From Taiwanofungus camphoratus (lineage: Eukaryota > Basidiomycota > Agaricomycetes > Polyporales > Taiwanofungaceae): a stretch of 64,000 nt of DNA. A program made the translations under genes and the position numbers. Below, piece after piece: positions 13,261 through 26,378 of this stretch (positions are counted from its first letter, which is position 1; the number at the start of each line of letters is the position of its first letter). The notes under the pieces are model-generated. The model worked only from the letters and a program-made list of their open reading frames with translations. It was not told where the DNA came from and did not search any database. The stretch covers positions 1,240,001 to 1,304,000 of the forward strand of contig CP021226.1 of NCBI GenBank assembly GCA_003999685.1. The letters run 5' to 3'.

Positions 13261-16200
13261 ATGCGCCCTCTCCTAGATTCTATGGAGAACTCGATTCCGT
13301 TCACTGCCACCGCTGGGAGTGGCAGGGGCCCCGATGAAGTTACCCTTTTATTTGAAGTTATTGACGTAGTTCAAGAAGCGCTACAACGTGTTGACATCGA
13401 TCAAGCCAAGAATAAACCTCTTGGGCTCACGCAGGCACTCTTTATCACCCAGAAGATTCTCCAAGTGATTGAGCCAGTTGCACATGTGAGTGTCCACGCA
13501 CCATTAGTATCCGCACTTACAAACTGCTTTGGAAGCTCAACCCTATCTCTGCTGCCGTTGTGAAAGCTCTTCAGGAAGCCTGTACGGTGAGCATATCAGC
13601 GCTGTGAAACTTCTCGCCAGCATGTGACTCGTGAAATTAGGCTGCAGAAAAGTACTTGGACAAATATGAGAAGATCCAACATTTGGCGACGTCAATGCGC
13701 GATATGTTGAGTGTGATGTGGTCAATATGTTCCAATTGTGCCAGTACGGTCGCGCAAAACGATCTCCTCCGCCTTGTGGTTGACGTCGGCTTTCGGCGGG
13801 TGATTGAATGCGGGAAACTCATCAACGACTACATGAACGCTAGCACCATCGGTAAGGTCGCATATCCTCACTAAGCGTCCACTATAGGACTGATCATATA
13901 CGGTCTTACATGTCTAGGTCAAACCGTCTCGGCTGTTATTGTGACTGCCGATGAGGTGGATAAGTTACAGAAAAAATTTAATGAACTTAGAGACAGTTTT
14001 GACCGTGCTGTCAAGCTCCAACTTCTCCTTGATTCTGGAAGCATCGCAAGAGACCTCAAAGTGATTATTGGGCGTCTCGATGAGGGTACGTCTTCCTTAC
14101 CTTCATTCTTGAAAAGTTGCTCATACTTATCTGCCTGCCAATGTTGCGTGAAACAGCTCGATTACGTGACCTTCCACGAGCGGAACGTGCTCATTACGAC
14201 ACAGGTGTGAAATGCTTGCAGGGAACGCAAACGAAAATTCTGGATGAGATTGTCCAGTGGGTATACTGTAGGGGCTCAGAGCAGAATATTTTCTGGCTAC
14301 ATGGCATCGCCGGGACAGGGAAATCGACCGTTGCATCGACAATCGCTGCCATGTTTGATGAAACTAGCAGCAAACGAGGCACTCCAGGTCTAGGAATGTT
14401 GGGAGCTGCATTCTTTTGCAAGCATGATGACGTCAAGCTCAAAGATCCGCAATTCATCTTCCCAACTATCGCATTCCGCCTCGCACATACGTGTCCCCTT
14501 TTGAAGAAGCCAATCCTCGATGCGCTGGAACACAACCCGGATTTAGGCCACCTCTCTATTCGAGATCAATTTCAAGGTTTAATCTTGGGCCCGCTGTCGC
14601 AAGCCCAACTTGGAAATAGTGATACCCCACCGGTGCTTGTGGTCATAGATGCATTGGATGAATGTGGTGATGCAGACAGTCGCAAGCCATTATTGCAGTG
14701 TCTTGCAACTCTAGCCAAAGGATCCAAAGAGCTGCCAGTATGGTTCAAGCTTCTGGTCACAAGCAGGCCAGTGGACGACATCGAAACTGTTCTCGAGCCA
14801 TCGGTGCAGAATAAAACGGACACTCGCAGCCCAGATAACGATCCAGGTATCAATGTTTACGTTCATCACCTCCTTGAAAAGCTCAGGGCCGACCGAAATC
14901 TGGAGAGTGATTGGCCGAAGAAGGAGGACATTGATGCCATGATCGATGAGGCCGGTGGTCTTTTTATATGGATCAAATTGGGTTTTCAGCTCATAGGCCA
15001 GCACGAGAAACCTGATGACGCACTCAAGGATGTTCTCAGCGCTAGACGTCACTCAAGCGGTGTTCTAACAGAGTTGGACCAGTTATACGAGCTTTATCGA
15101 AGACTCCTCAGCCAGGACGCCATCAAGGCACGCATGCCGCTTATTCGATCTGTTCTGGGATGCATCATCCACGCAAGAGTTCCCTTATCTTTTCCCTGTC
15201 TTTGCGAGCTACTAAGTCGATATCACAGCGTCACGGAGGTCGGTTGGGCTGTGGGTAAATTGGCAATAGTATTGACCTTACCCACGGACTGGCACAGCTC
15301 AGGGGTCATGCACGTCATCAACCCGACTTTGAAGGACTTCTTGACCAACAAACAATCGCACAAATTACCGTTCTACATTGATCCAAGGCAACACGAGTCG
15401 TTCCTTGCCTGCACTTGCCTAGAATTGATGAATGCCAGACTGTGCCGTGACGTTCTTGGCATCGGTGATCCTTCGCGCTTAAACGAGGACATACCTCAAC
15501 AGGAACGCTGTATGGATGAAGGCTTGATTTACTCCTGTCAGTATTGGGTCGATCACGTTGCTGAGCTTCGGTGTGGAGAGGTTATTGCAATGAATCTGCT
15601 TCAAAAGTTCTTCACGGAACATCTACTGGAATGGTTTGAGGCTCTGAGTTGGTTGGAAAAGCTGGATAATGCAATGCGTTATCTCAGAAGCGTTCAATCT
15701 GCGCTCACAAGTCTTCGAGCACAATTTGCGCTCGTGGAAGTAAGAGTTCCTGATGTTGCAGTTATGTCCAACACTGACGTAGCGTTCTAGGAAATGACGA
15801 AGGTGGAATTCACAGACACATTACTGAAATGGTGTTATGATGCTATGCGATTTGTCCAATATCATTATCCTCTTCTTCAGCAATCGGCTCTTCACACATA
15901 TATCTCAGCGCTTGCATTTACACCCCGAGAAACCTTGATTGTTGAAAGATACGGCCAGAAATATGCGCCCTCTCTATGCGTCCTTATTGGGCTTGACAAG
16001 CCAGGATGGTCTCGCTTCTTGTTTGGATTTCATAGACATCAATCGGCAGTACAGACAGTCAAGTTCTCTCCAGATGGAAAACTGGTCGCATCAGGCTCAC
16101 AAGACGGAATTATACTGATATGGGACGCGGAGACTGGTAATGTCATCTTTCATCTTCCAGTACCTCATGGTACTTCCGTAACCGCGCTCTCTTTCTCCCC

Positions 16201-17623
16201 CGACGGAAAACAGCTAGTAGCAGGGTCTAAGGATGTAGTGCATGTATGGGATACGAAGACAGGCCTCCCTTCGTCACAACAGCCTTTCGTAGGACACGAT
16301 GGACCTGTTTCTTCACTCGCCTTGTCTCCAGATGGCCAATATATCGCAGCTGGCTATAGTTCTTCCGAGCGGTTTCTGCGAATATGGAACGTACGGAAGG
16401 CATTTGAGGAACCTGAGCTGAAAGGTCATAGCGGACCGGTGACTTCAATCCTCTTTTCTCCCAGTGGGGAATGGCTAGCTTCGGGTTCGACGGACTGCTC
16501 GGTACGTGTGTGGGACTTCCAAAGCCGCAACGTGTCCTACAAACTGGAACGACACGGTGTGATCAAGTCGGTGGCCTTTTCCCCAGACAGCAAGCGACTT
16601 GCATTTTGCGTCGATGACAAGGCCCAGGGTGTCCGCCTATGGGATATAGAGGGGAGCGTTCATGCAGAACAACTTTTCGACGGACCCTCCACTTCTCCAC
16701 CTTCTTCCGTTGCATTCTCGATGGACGGGAAATTGCTGGCGGCTGGCTTTGAGGACGGCTATATATCAATATGGGAACCTTCCGGTAGCCATCGTGCTCC
16801 TGTGTTGTCTTTCAAAGGACATGCTGAATCCGTTACAGAGGTCCACTTCTCGAGAAGGGACTCCAAACTACTTGTGTCATGCTCCAGTGACAAGACCGTC
16901 AATGTTTGGGATACTTGTACACCTGGCCTGTCAGATTGGATGGGGGCTGATTCCCCCTGGGAATTTGCCTTCTCTCCGAACTCCAAATATCTATGGGCTG
17001 GTGGGTCGGAGTATTACCTTTGGGATACCACGACTGGCAAGAGGATGCTCTTACCGCCGGGTCTTACTGGGCTGCAGAAAGCATTCGTATCATACAATAC
17101 ACGACCCAAGTTAGGAAGCTCGCATGATCGCCTTGTACGTGTATGGGCGGAATCACATCTGCGCGAACTGGAAGGCTTAACACAACAAACGGAAACAGTT
17201 GTTCGTCCACCCAATGGTTGGAATATTTCTGAAGATAAAATACTGGTCCTAAAGGGTATCGGCGAATCCTTGGAAATCTTAGCCACAATCTCGTCGAATA
17301 GGAATCCAGACGCAGTAAAGACCGAACAAGACGATGATGGCTGGATATGGGAAACTCGCCACGGCGTCAGAGTGAAACGGATCTGTTATTTACCACTTGT
17401 CCATCGTGCTGGTGAACATCCTTATCTCACGTCGGGAACTCGTGCCGCCACTCTCCACAACGGCAGGATCACGTTGATTGACCTATCTTTATTACTGCCC
17501 TCAATGGCAGTGTATGACCCGAACCCTTCGTTGCAATCCTCGCTGGCGCCAGACAATCCCAACTCTTGGTTACGCACTTTGTTGAAAGTAGTGACACCGA
17601 ATCTCCATCACTACCTACCTTGA
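13261..17623 (+). CDS. NACHT-WD40 NOD-like receptor (STAND NTPase)
   Basis: Six exons join in phase: 13261-13485, 13536-13586, 13641-13851, 13918-14085, 14157-15739, 15791-17623 (about 1356 aa). Residues 1-220 are helical with no recognised signature, the usual place for an NLR effector or adaptor domain. The NACHT domain follows, with Walker A HGIAGTGKST near residue 270 and Walker B VLVVIDALDECG near 383. From about residue 838 there are eight WD40-type blades, each ending in a variant of LIWD/VWD (for example SPDGKLVASGSQDGIILIWD). The blades differ clearly from one another, unlike the near-identical repeats of rapidly evolving HET-type receptors. Fungal proteins of this architecture are thought to sense non-self or other ligands and oligomerise on NTP binding. 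ATG 13282 is an alternative start. Confidence 0.88.
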
Positions 17624-18180
17624 CTATGAACAGCATGGAGTACTCCGTTTCCTCCTCGTCTCCAGATACTGTAACTCTGAAGGCTTGAGTCCCCTAGGTA
17701 ACTGAACAGTTCTTTGCCTACACTGACATTATGGGTATTATGATATCCAGGATATCTATATATTGTGTTGACTCGTTGAGGTTTATTCGACTATAGTGAA
17801 TCACTTGTGCTATTCACCACCAGACCTAGTCATACAACAACAAAAGATGCCTGCAACGGCGCATAGAGTATGGATGTAAGGAGTGAGGAACCGACCTGAT
17901 GAGATAACTGACCATAAAAAAGAGGTTAAGCCGAGACGTATACGTAGTAGGAGCAACATCACCGGGACCGAGCAAAACCATCGTTCTGAACAGGCAAACA
18001 TTGAGCAGTAAAAGTAAAAGAATAAGCAAGAAGAACGTCCTGCGCACTAGATGGGATGTGAAGTTTAAAAATACCGCCCGTACGTTCTGGTGCGCTCATT
18101 CGATAGATCCGTGGTTGTAGATATAATGCCCAGACAGTGGCAGACACTTCGGGCCGAAAGCAGGCTGCGCATCGAAGTCG
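17624..18180. other. Convergent 3' flanks of the NLR and NDK-like genes
   Basis: Moderately AT-rich, no supportable gene. Both neighbours end into it. Confidence 0.5.
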
Positions 18181-19937
18181 CTACACCCTGACTGCCCTCG
18201 ACACTGGGACGGCTTTGGGCTTGCCCGGCATCGCCGAGGGTGCAGCCGCGTTGCCCATCTTCGCTGCGCGCAGGAGCGCACTCTTGTTCGTTCTCGGGGT
18301 GATAGAGGGAGCCTGGACGCCGCTCGGGCGCGGCTTGGGTTTCGCTGGCGTCACAGCCTCAGCGCCGTTCGTCTTGGGGCGGGATTGAGTGGAGGTGGTT
18401 GTAGTAGTCGTGACACCGGCAGACGTGGAGGGTCGGGAAGACCTCGTAGACGCGGTAGAAACTACGCGAGAGGCTGCGGGACGAGAGGTGGTAATTTGCA
18501 CAGAGGCGGCTGAGGCAGGCCGGGGGACCGTCGTGCGGGACATGCTGGGCTGAGTGAATGAGGTGCGCGAAGAGGACCTGGAGGGAGCTTGCTGCGAAGG
18601 CTTGCGAACTATAATTGAATGAGATATTCAATCGCATCTCGCAAAGGCACAACTTCACGACACGTAGGTACTCACACATAAACGACGAAGGGGGCGCCAC
18701 TTCCTTCTGCTGCCTCAGGCTCGCACTTCGGTTGGACCGCGGTGTGACAGATGGCGGTCTCGTACTAGGTACTGCGATAGACTCCCTACGCTTATGCCCC
18801 GGCACACCATCGAACGTGGCCTTATTCTCGTTCTTCGTCGCCGCATTTGCAGTGGAGGGCCTCTTTGGCTTCTCGAGCGGCTTCTGCCCGAGCCTAAGCG
18901 AGGCCGCGCGTGTCATCCGCGGCGCAACAACAGGCGGCGCCGTCGACGCAACGGTGATCGTTTCGGAGCGCTTATGCCCTGGCACGTTCTCGAACGTTTT
19001 TGCAAGCCGCTCCTTCGTCGGGGGGATGCGTTCGGTTTTCTCGACGGGTAGCCCGGCACGCAAAGCAGCCGCACGAGACATGCGCGGGACGATGTCCGGT
19101 GCTGCGATCGTCGCGGGTACGGGGCGCGCCTTGAACGGTGACCTGCCGTTGCTTGTCGCCTTGCTTCCGCTCGTCACGGAGGACGCAGGGTCCGACGTCG
19201 TCTTGCGCAACGCAGACAGCACCGACGACGACATCGACCGCAGCGAGCCACCCGTGAGCGACACTTCGGGCAACTCCGTAGTCGGAAACGGCGGCGAGGA
19301 CGCAAAGATGGACATGATCTGCACCTCCGCCGTCTGCACGTCCAACGAGCCCATCACCGCGTTCTGCTCTCGCGACAGTCCAAACTGCGCCCGCAGCGAG
19401 TGCGGCGTGTCCCTCCGTGCGACCTGGGGGTCCGCGTCACCCATTAGCGTGTGCCACACCTCGATGGCCCTCCGCCGCTCCAGTACATATACCCATACCG
19501 GGCCCCTGATCGCATGCGGTCCGTGTGAGCCATCGCTCATCCGGACTCTATATGACGCGGGACTTACTCGGCGAATGACTCGAAATCGTCACCAAATAGT
19601 TCATACAGCGTGTCAGGATCGGTCTCGGTATCGAACTCCATCTGGCGCTCCTTCACAATCTAATCAATTACAGAGTCATTTTTGGAGGAGTAGGTAAGAA
19701 TCGCGAGCTCGTAAGGGTCTGAGACGTAGGAATTCAGACCTCAAAGCCCGCCTCGGAAATGCGTTGCTCGATGTCGAAGCGGTGGTCCAGTGCGTGCGTC
19801 TTGATGATTGCAACAGTGCGAGTCGTGCTGGATGGAGACGTCGGGATGGGTGTCAAGGGAGCTTCCTCGGGGACATTAACGTCTTCGGGTTGCGGGGAGG
19901 CCGAAGAGAGCAACTCGGAGAGTGTGAGCTCAGACAT
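18181..19937 (-). CDS. NDK-fold protein lacking the catalytic His, with repeat-bearing basic tail
   Basis: Exons 19937-19740, 19659-19568, 19505-18676 and 18608-18181 join in phase (515 aa). After a 40-residue acidic/Ser-Pro leader comes a nucleoside diphosphate kinase-like domain: RTVAIIKTHALDHR, ISEAGFEIVKERQ, GPVWVYVLER, and VARRDTPHSLRAQFGLSREQNAVMGSLD. NDKs have NxxHGSD at the last position, where the histidine carries the phosphate; here it reads NAVMGSL, so phosphotransfer is not expected. The C-terminal 300 residues are Ser/Thr/Pro/Arg-rich and contain four spaced PRxxRxAxLR-type motifs (PRMSRAAALR, PRMTRAASLR, PRSNRSASLR, PRTNKSALLR) and two VPGHKR repeats. This suggests a scaffold or a cytoskeleton/nucleic-acid binding protein. 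The first intron starts with GTCTGA, a weak donor. A long antisense frame is a codon-bias shadow. Confidence 0.75.
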
Positions 19938-21341
19938 TGTGTAGAGAAGTTATGAGTTTAACGAATGAAATATGAATGTCCTGCGGGTACAGAAGAGATA
20001 TAGCAGAACGGAGCAGAAGCAGAAGACAAAAACAAGAAGGAGAGCCTCAGGCTGGTATAAGGGTCAAGTTGGTTGATATAGAGAGCAGTTAGCCTCAATT
20101 CAGAGGTCTCCAATAATTTTGACCTAAATGTCTAAAAAGGACTTAAAAACGGTAAAAACGGTAAGTTCACGCTCATGACGATTCACCCTTTACTGTACAT
20201 GTTGAGGTCGAAAAAATGTTGAAAATCCCATCTAGTCCCGGCTCATGCTCTTCTATGATCCATCTTTTTGCCTGATGAAGCCTGGTAGGGTGAGTCTGTT
20301 TCCTGAGACCCCCGGGGGTATCGGAGCGCGATAGGTCTGAGGCACGGGCATGTACCATATCATAATCTGGCAAGATCTATCAGCCTTGACTTTCCGGTTC
20401 ATTCACGATTCAAACGATCCACAAGTGTTGTGCAATTCATAGCATATATGATTCTGAAAATACTTAAGGACAGTGCACTTTGTATTTGGGCGAAACCGTG
20501 TAATCCTATTGTAAGTTCAGATATCTATGTGCCAAAGGTTGAACTTCGTCGAGTCGCGATTGTTACGTATACGTACGAATATGAGTCCTGACAGGCTGTT
20601 CGCACATATTTTAGGAACGTCGAGTATTGGTGAGGATCATACATACGAAGCAAAAATGCATAGTATCGACTGAGGATTGACTCCCGAACAAACGAATGTG
20701 ATCAGCTGGTAATCTACAATTTCTGGGCAGTTCCAAAGCAGGATGTGAGTACTCGCAAGAGCTGAGACTGGATATAAAAACGATTGCCTCAAGAACGGAT
20801 AGGCTCTTCTCGTCACTGGGTAGCCATGTTCTGTACAGAGTCGTCTGCCTCGTCCAGAGACGTCCACATCCTCGATCGGTCAGCCATCCACCTCTGATTT
20901 GGGTGTGTGTACCTTGGCTTTCAGTGCGCCCTTGCTATGCGTTCTTCCTTCTAACGCACTACACAGCGTGTTTCTTTACTTTTTGAGTGCTGCACCCGGA
21001 TGAAAATTAGTGAAGACCAGTATGCACAGATATATAATGTTGACCACGACGCTATATTGGATACTACAGGAACCTGACTCAGTCCGGCCGCATGAGGCAT
21101 CCTCATGCGAATAGTGTGCATTCCGCCATGAAAGGTCCAATGTTCTGACTAACCCAGCGGTGGACTGCATGTCCCTAATAAAGGTGGATGGTGGACCTGG
21201 GAGACGTGGTGCGGCTCGAATACGGCGTCGCGTGGACTGCGTGCATTCAATTCACTGCTAGTACTCCCATGCAGACGACAGCCATTTTCATTCCATCTCC
21301 GTAGTACATCATATCCTAGTTTCTCTTCTACCACACCTATA
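19938..21341. other. Intergenic region between NDK-like gene and TAM41
   Basis: About 1.4 kb between divergent genes. No open frame with recognisable content. The first 100 bp before the NDK-like start are purine-rich on the plus strand (AGAACGGAGCAGAAGCAGAAG), which is CT-rich on the coding strand. Confidence 0.5.
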
Positions 21342-22718
21342 ATGTTCTCTGCCGTCATCCGCAGCACACACCCGAAATTCCGAGTCTTCACCGTCGTCGT
21401 TCGCTCGCTATCCACTGAGACTGCTACTCCTTCTGGCGCTGACCTTCCTCCGCCCCCACCGCCGGGAAAGCATCCTACACCCAAGCCTGCTACTCGTGTA
21501 CGGTTGAACCCTGCACCACGCCCTGCGCATCCTCATCGACACCAAGTCCTCGCACACCTCCCGCCCTCATTCGGCCGAAACCAGTTCCTGCCTGTCGCGG
21601 ACTCGACCCGCGCCCTGCTCGAGTCTATCGTCGAACAGTTCAATGCCCCAATTAGGTATGCTTTTGCTTACGGTTCAGGGGTGTTCGAGCAGGACGGGTA
21701 CAAGACGAGTAACCCGACATCCAAGGACGGACCGATGCTCGACTTCATGTTCGCCGTGACGCACACGTCCCACTGGCATTCGATCAACATGAACCAGTTC
21801 CCTGGACACTACCCGCTGCATGCACGGATGTTAGGCTCGTCGTTCGTCGCCAAGGTCGAGGACCTCAGCCCTGGGGTATGGTTCAATACCTATGTGCCGA
21901 TGAATGACGTGGTGAGTACCTCCCAACCCCTCTTCTGACAATGATTTGAATGCTTTCACAGACCATCAAGTATGGGGTGACGACGGTCGACAATCTGTGC
22001 GCGGATCTGCTCAACTGGCGCACACTGTATCTCGCAGGGCGGATGCACAAACCAGTGCGCATCATCAAAGACAACGCGCGGGTGCGGCTGACGCAGCAGG
22101 TGAACCTGACGTCTGCGGTGCGGACTGCACTGCTCACGCTCCCCGCCGAGTTCTCGGAGCACGAGCTCTTTGCGCGCATCGCGGGCTTCAGCTACGGCGG
22201 CGACGTGCGTATGTTCCTCCCGGGCGAGAACCGTAGCAAGGTCGGCAATATCGTGGGCAAGCAGGCCCCGCAGTTCAAGGAGCTCTACCATCGCCTCGTC
22301 GTCGCCCTCCCCGGCGTGCACTGGCCCGTGCATTCGGACACCATCCAGCAGGACACGACCGCGCATGCGCGCGCGGCGCACCTGCGCAAGCTACCGTCGA
22401 ATTTGCTGGCCGGCGTCACACGACACTACGCTTCTGCGGACATCCCACCAAGGGAGGCGGACGAGACCGTGTACTGGACACGGCTCGCCGGCGACGAGAA
22501 GTTGCCATTGGTCCTTGAGCAAGGTGATTCATTCTCGGTGTGTCCGATTTCTGCGAGTACTTACATTCTCTACTATAGAGTTGCACGGAATTGTCCGCTA
22601 CTCATCTGCTGTACAATCGATAAAGGGCATCGTCAGCACCGGCCTCGGAAAGAGCTTGCGCTATAGCGCTCAGAAGATGAGCAAGTGGTGGCGGAGTCCC
22701 GGCAGCGGATCAGCGTAG
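21342..22718 (+). CDS. TAM41: Mitochondrial phosphatidate cytidylyltransferase
   Basis: Makes CDP-diacylglycerol from phosphatidate and CTP on the inner face of the mitochondrial inner membrane, the first step toward cardiolipin. Exons 21342-21911, 21962-22523 and 22579-22718 join in phase (423 aa). The N terminus (MFSAVIRSTHPKFRVFTVV) is basic and amphipathic, as expected of a presequence, and is followed by a proline run. Family landmarks: YAFAYGSGVFEQ (nucleotidyltransferase loop), MLDFMFAVTHTSHWHSINM, GVWFNTYVPMND, IKYGVTT, LYLAGRMHKPV, FARIAGFSYGGDVRM, and the terminal SSAVQSIKGIVSTGLGKSLR. Length and intron pattern are ordinary and no break is seen. Confidence 0.94.
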
Positions 22719-23595
22719 GGTGGCCCGCAGCATCTATTCGGGCCCAGGACATTCTGGTTGTAGAACATGCATTTGGGGGATCATTGCTAGCTAATTATCC
22801 AGTAGTCGACATTGTATCCATTATTGCGCAGCATTATCTATAACATTCACTACTCGAAGTTCTCGATGGGAGTAGCATTCGCTATTATTGCAACTGCGTG
22901 GAGCCTCTGAACAACAGAAGTTGGCTTATGCAAAGTGACTTATCAACCAAGTTGCACCGGATCGATCAAACTCGATCAGTGAGAACGATCTTCACAATGT
23001 GTAAGTAAGAAAGAGGAACGGGCCATCGTAAAAGAGTGATTGGGGATTCCTTTTCTGCAGGTCGAAGCGCAACAGACCGTCATGAACACATCTTGCAGGT
23101 GTCCGAGGTTCAAAGGGCCCGGGGCCCTGAATCTACGGTTGATATGTTGCGCGACGGAGTTTATTCAAATTATGCAACTCCCCGAAGTCATTCTTCGTGG
23201 TGAACCTCCAGGTGCATGATTCACACAAAAGAACCTATTTACGTGGTCATTTTCGAGGGATGGGCCTGCTGACAAGAAGAATACTCTTTGATGTCCTTGT
23301 TTCTACCGAGTGGTGTATGTCTGCCTGCTGATCCATTTATATCGAGTTCCGAAACTTGTGGATGCGACTGGGTACTCAAAAATATAAGATTAAGGAAGCT
23401 CAGCCCGACATGGCGGTCCTGTGTGACCAGAAACAGTGATCACTAGTCGCAAACATGTCTCACCATAGTAAGAGGCTATAGAGAACTTCCATGTTGCATG
23501 GACCGTAGGGAGTACAATATTAGAACACCGTTATATATCAGCCGTTCATGAAACATAATGTATCCATACCAAGCCTATCCTATTGGCATCAACAG
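22719..23595. other. Convergent 3' flanks of TAM41 and ALG6
   Basis: About 880 bp without a supportable gene; both neighbours end toward it. Confidence 0.5.
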
Positions 23596-26378
23596 TCATT
23601 TTGGGCCCCGCTCACTGCGGTCAGCACTCAGCACCGAGCTGATGCTCCCACTCCGATGCACGTGTCTCCTCCGCCCTTGTGCAAAGCCCAAGCTCTTCGT
23701 CCGCATACCTGCTTCGCGTCCAATACCCGCAATGGAAGATGCTGAAAAAGCGGGGCCTTCTACAAGCCGTTCCACCACCCCCCCGCTGACTTGAACTGAA
23801 CGTCTTCGCTCACTCTCCTTATTGTCGGAACTCGAAGAGGGACCCAGGCCACCTAAGGCCCACCCGACTTCAACACCACGCTTGATACTCCACAGCCATG
23901 CCAAAACAAAAACTGGTGTGCTCACAAGCACGTTAAGTACTGGATAGAGGTCGGGCAGGCGTGCGGGCGGGGAGAATAGGAGCTCGAGTACGTGCAGAGA
24001 CACGCACGCGATATACACAACCTAGAATGGAATTCCAAGGGAGATTAGTATTGAGTTACGCGTATTCAAGCGCGTGACCTACAAGAGATATGTACTGGAG
24101 AAATGACTCTGGTCGCACCCGAAACGGATTGTACCCAACGAGCCTGTTCCACAGTAGCGTGAGTGCGACGTACTGCACGCCCATCCCATCACGTTTCAAT
24201 AATGGCCACATGCTAATATACACGACATCAACATTTACATTTACATCCCTTTTGCGTCCACTTGAACACCCACCTGAATATCGCAACATTATTCACAAGT
24301 GTACCCAGCTCAAAGGTCACTGAATCCACAGAAGACACAGAACCAGAAAAGAGCAGGGAGAGTGGAAGAAGCGGGAGCAAGATTGTCTTCTCATGTACCT
24401 GGAAGGAGAAGAGAAAAAAGGACATGGCTGACGTCAAAAGCGCATACGGTAGCAGCCCTAGAGTCGGCGCTGGCGCTGATGCCAGTTTTCTGCTGTCTTG
24501 CGTCGCCTTTGGGGCATTCAACTTAGTGGATGGCGTCCGCTCTGCCGCTCGCATCTTGTAACCTCCATAAAGTAGCCCTATAACACCTGGTAGGAAACCC
24601 GCCGCTGTTAGGGCCGCAGAGAGCTTGACAAGGGCGCCTTGTGTCGCCCACCTGCGCCACTTGACCAGTACGTCTGTCGCGCACCAGAAATTTGCGACCT
24701 TGTCCTCAAATAAGCCTCGGTTGAACGGAAAGATGCGCGTAATCGGAGCAAAGATCGCACGCGGCGTCGCAAAGGGCGGGAGGAAGGGGAGAAAAAGAAG
24801 CAGAAAAGATGCAATGGTGACCAGCGCGAGGCGGATGAAATGGCGTGGACTACTCCGAATAAATGATCAGCCGTGAAGAGCAAGGAGATATCAGAATAAG
24901 ACGAACCCTGCTACAGGTCCGAGATAGAGACACTTGCCAAGGAGATAAGAACCAACAGCAGGAGCATAGTAGAGTGCCATTTGCTTGAACCCAAGACTAA
25001 ATACGAAGAAAACAGCACCGATCAGATCATGACCAGTCGCAAAGAAGTTCAGTGCGAGTAACGTGAGACCTGTCGTTACTCCTCCTATCAGTATACAATA
25101 TCAATAGTACCACATGCAGCGTACCAAGCATGACCGAGTTATATTGGAAATGCCCGAAATCAATCAGGAGTAGAGCGGGTTGCAAAATTAATGCAAGGAT
25201 AGCGAGTTCCTTTCACAAAGACATTAGCATCTCCAAGCATATGTACATGTATTAAAGTACCTGTGTCCGTGCTGACCGACTTGCCTGCCAAGTACGGACA
25301 AACATAACTAATGCTGGCACATAAATAAGCGTATCGAACGCGAGAACAGTTGACCGCATATAGGTTTTACTACTTGGACTCTCCAGTCCCCGGGAAGTAT
25401 CCAGAGTAAACCACGAAGGCTCCATCCATGACCCACTAATATTGAAGCAACTGTCAACAGGAATTAGCAGGTGAGATAAGTAGAAAACACGTACACTACA
25501 CCGCACAACCACGATACATATGCCGTCAATGGTGGATAGTCAAGGCCCCAATATTGCAGGTCGTACGTATACCATTCTGTGAAAGGCAGGTGCAGGGTCA
25601 ACTCCATCCAGTGTCGCTGTGCTTCGTAGTCACCAAATAGGGGGGGAGTACCCTGTCCTGAGCCAGACACTTCTTAAGTGGACAGCTCAGAACGGCATCA
25701 CGAGTGTGACTGACCAGAATATGAACCGAGCCCCACTATCCACTTTACCCATACGGACGCAAGGACGGTGGAGGGAATAACCAGATACTTCATCCCCTGC
25801 TTGTGCATCCAGCGCACCCATCGCTTTCCTAAGCCGCCCATTGCTTCTACCTTCCGTTCCCCAGAGGGCAGCGCATGCGTTGCGTGTGCATAATGAGAGC
25901 CCCCACGCGGCTCCTGATCCATGAGCGCGCTAAAGCTTAGCTGGTGACTGAGCCTGCGCTGTGACTTCTGTTGTGGCGAAGTAGCATTTGCAGGGAGGGA
26001 GAGGGGCGAGACGGGGCGGGAGGAGGCTGCGGAGAGTGTGGGGGAGCCAAGCCAATATCGGCTCTCGGATGCTTGAAGTGTATAGTGCCGCTGAGGGATA
26101 GGTGCTAGGATCTCTGACTCTGAACTTTTATCAGTAGCATCTTCAGTACTGAGACTGGAGATTAAGGTGATATCACAGCACTAGACGTACCCGTTGCTTA
26201 TGACACTCGTTGGCGACAAGGGAGCGTGTGGAATGGGTGACTTAAGCCTGGAGGGTTGGCGATTATGTGGAAGGCTATAGGCAGAAGCCTGAGACGAGAA
26301 AGACGTAGTGTGTATACGAGGTGGTCTCTTGCATAAAACAGAGTCTTCTGACTGAAGATATGTCGAGGACTCGTCCAT
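23596..26378 (-). CDS. ALG6: Dolichyl-P-Glc:Man9GlcNAc2-PP-dolichol alpha-1,3-glucosyltransferase
   Basis: Adds the first glucose to the lipid-linked N-glycan precursor in the ER lumen. The gene is split by about nine short introns. Diagnostic are [12 protein letters not shown] and the luminal loop [19 protein letters not shown], followed by membrane-spanning stretches ([48 protein letters not shown]) and [17 protein letters not shown], where FQVHEK is a family hallmark. The start is the ATG at 26378; a longer reading begins with TTG and is not credible. The first 150 residues are a Ser/Pro-rich cytosolic leader longer than in yeast Alg6. The C-terminal 70 residues (acidic/Ser then basic, ending SERGPK) also extend past the yeast protein. 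The gene is divergent from NAS2. Confidence 0.92.

Noticed and set aside
18615-19697. Long plus-strand open frame (360 codons) opposite the NDK-like gene
   Set aside because: It is a mirror of GC-rich codon use on the minus strand; the minus frame has a recognisable domain, motif repeats and proper introns.
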